Assembly: GCA_937891875.1 (NCBI GenBank)
Contig: CALATR010000294.1
Location: 1-12,720, forward strand
Length of the DNA: 12,720 nucleotides
DNA from: an uncultured Pseudomonadota bacterium
GTDB taxonomy: Bacteria; Myxococcota_A; UBA796; GCA-2862545
Direction of reading: 5' to 3'
The translations under genes and the position numbers were made by a program. The stretch's first letter is position 1. Each line of letters begins with the position of its first letter. This document shows positions 11,830 through 12,720 of the stretch, in pieces. The notes beneath the pieces were generated by a model, which worked only from the letters and a program-made list of their open reading frames with translations, was not told the origin of the DNA and did not search any database.

Positions 11830-12720
11830 TCAGGCAGTGTGCTGACGCTTCAGGTGACGGCCGATCACGAGGCGCTGAACCTGGTTGGTGCCCTCGACGA
11901 TCTGCATGACCTTGGCGTCGCGCATGTAGCGTTCCACGGGGTGTTCCCTCACATATCCGTAGCCGCCGAGGACCTGGACCGCGTCCGTCGTGACCGCCAT
12001 GCACGTGTCGGTGGCGTGCAGCTTGGCCATGGCGGCAGCCTTGCTGTGATCTCTCCCCTGATCGCGCAGCCAGGCGGCCCGGTGCACCATCAACCGCGCG
12101 GCGTCCGTCTGGGTCGCCATGTCGGCGAGCATGAAGCTCACGCCCTGGAAGTCGATGATCGACGTGCGGAACTGCCGGCGCTCGCAGGCGTAGGCGGCGC
12201 TGTAGTCGAGGGCAGCCTGGCAGATGCCGACCGCGGTGGCGCCGATGGTGATCCGCCCCGAGTCGAGCGCGGCCATGGCCACGTTGAAGCCGAAGCCTTC
12301 CGGACCGATGCGCGCACTCTCGGGCAGCCGCACCCCGTCGAGCACCAGCTCCACCGTCGGCGAGGCGCGCATGCCCATCTTCTTCTCCTTCTTGCCGAAG
12401 GAGAGTCCAGGAGCATCGCCGGGAAGCAAGAAGGCGCTCACGCCCTTGGGCCCATCGCCGCCGGTCCGCGCCATGCACACGTACACGTCGGCGTATCCGC
12501 CGTGGGTGATCCAGAACTTGGTGCCGTTGAGCACGTAGTCCTTGCCGTCCCGCACCGCGGTCGTCTTGAGGCTGCCGGCATCGGAGCCGGACTCGGGCTC
12601 GGACAGGGCGAAGCCGCCGAGGAGCTCCCCCGCCGCGAGCCCGGGCAGCCAGCGCTCCTGTTGGGTGGGGGCGCCGAACTTTGCCAGGATCATCTGGGGC
12701 AGGCCGGTGACCGCGATGCT
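11830..12720 (-). CDS. Acyl-CoA dehydrogenase, N-terminus beyond the window
   Basis: FAD-dependent enzyme that forms the trans-2-enoyl-CoA from an acyl-CoA, passing electrons to electron transfer flavoprotein. The C-terminal 296 residues are visible; the frame is open at base 12720. Middle-domain flavin signature ALSEPESGSDAGS fits PROSITE acyl-CoA dehydrogenase pattern 1, and WITHGGYADVYVC is the usual partner strand. QVLGGYGYVREHPVERYMRD fits pattern 2. IVEGTNQVQR carries the glutamate (codon 11893-11895) at the position of the catalytic base in short- and medium-chain and glutaryl/butyryl enzymes, so the active site looks intact. The ending RLVIGRHLKRQHTA is normal. The missing part should be roughly 85-90 residues of the N-terminal helical domain. 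Chain-length specificity is not readable. Same strand as, and 58 nt upstream of, the zinc-ribbon gene. Confidence 0.95.
   Translation of the reverse strand, partial: SIAVTGLPQMILAKFGAPTQQERWLPGLAAGELLGGFALSEPESGSDAGSLKTTAVRDGKDYVLNGTKFWITHGGYADVYVCMARTGGDGPKGVSAFLLPGDAPGLSFGKKEKKMGMRASPTVELVLDGVRLPESARIGPEGFGFNVAMAALDSGRITIGATAVGICQAALDYSAAYACERRQFRTSIIDFQGVSFMLADMATQTDAARLMVHRAAWLRDQGRDHSKAAAMAKLHATDTCMAVTTDAVQVLGGYGYVREHPVERYMRDAKVMQIVEGTNQVQRLVIGRHLKRQHTA

Noticed and set aside
10350..11909. 519-codon plus-strand open frame
   Set aside because: Antisense to the zinc-ribbon/PEGA gene, Arg/His/Gly-rich with no recognisable domain. The minus strand has a credible modular protein.
1..12720. 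CRISPR array, tRNA, rRNA, insertion sequence or prophage genes
   Set aside because: Looked for repeat-spacer regularity, tRNA-like arms, transposase or integrase motifs and terminal inverted repeats; none seen.

Overview
The window is a dense, strongly GC-rich bacterial segment. It carries twelve protein-coding genes, two of them cut by the window edges. I see no rRNA, tRNA, CRISPR array, insertion sequence or phage gene. The gene content suggests a Myxococcota-like (former Deltaproteobacteria) organism or a relative. The clues are secreted lipoproteins with MopE-type 'DCDD...CDGxDxDCxG' metal-binding repeats, an N-terminal zinc ribbon of the 'CPxC...FCxxDG' type joined through a transmembrane helix to a PEGA-like domain, low-complexity Gly/Ser/Thr linkers, and long spurious antisense ORFs caused by high GC. 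This assignment is inferred from protein style, not from a marker gene.

Layout from left to right. At 1-828 (+) is the C-terminal part of a PLP-dependent cysteine synthase. It converges, with a 3-nt gap, on an 832-2637 (-) lipoprotein that has two MopE repeats and a regular Gly-Gly repeat predicted to form a right-handed beta-helix. Upstream of that lie a six-helix membrane protein (2686-3363, -) and a divergent unrecognised cytoplasmic protein (3457-3999, +). The 442-nt noncoding region 4000-4441 is the longest in the window and the only AT-rich spot. It holds a tandem repeat, a perfect 14-bp palindrome, a good sigma70-type promoter and an AT-rich dyad. It leads into a lipoprotein with Ig-like, MopE and lamin-tail-like parts (4442-5632), translationally coupled to a 79-residue single-pass membrane protein (5629-5868).

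A minus-strand pair follows. A membrane-anchored TPR-like protein (7181-8140) is coupled by a GTGA overlap to a secreted eight-repeat PQQ-type beta-propeller (5865-7184). Order and architecture recall the yfgM-bamB pair of Gammaproteobacteria. Divergent from it is a plus-strand pair: a lipoprotein with a PPC-like beta domain (8272-9075) and a secreted protein with a Lys-Pro-rich linker (9075-10187). Then come the zinc-ribbon/TM/PEGA protein (10248-11771, -) and an acyl-CoA dehydrogenase running off the right edge (11830-12720, -).

The middle 7 kb is thus mainly an envelope locus: two lipoproteins, two signal-peptide proteins and three membrane-anchored proteins, with a third lipoprotein and a multi-pass protein just to the left. 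Three gene pairs overlap at stop/start, which implies co-translation of lipoprotein + TM protein, TPR + propeller, and lipoprotein + KP-linker protein. I found no defence system, biosynthetic cluster or mobile element. The most unusual material is the beta-helix/MopE lipoprotein, the coupled envelope pairs without a clear named function, and the structured intergenic region before 4442.
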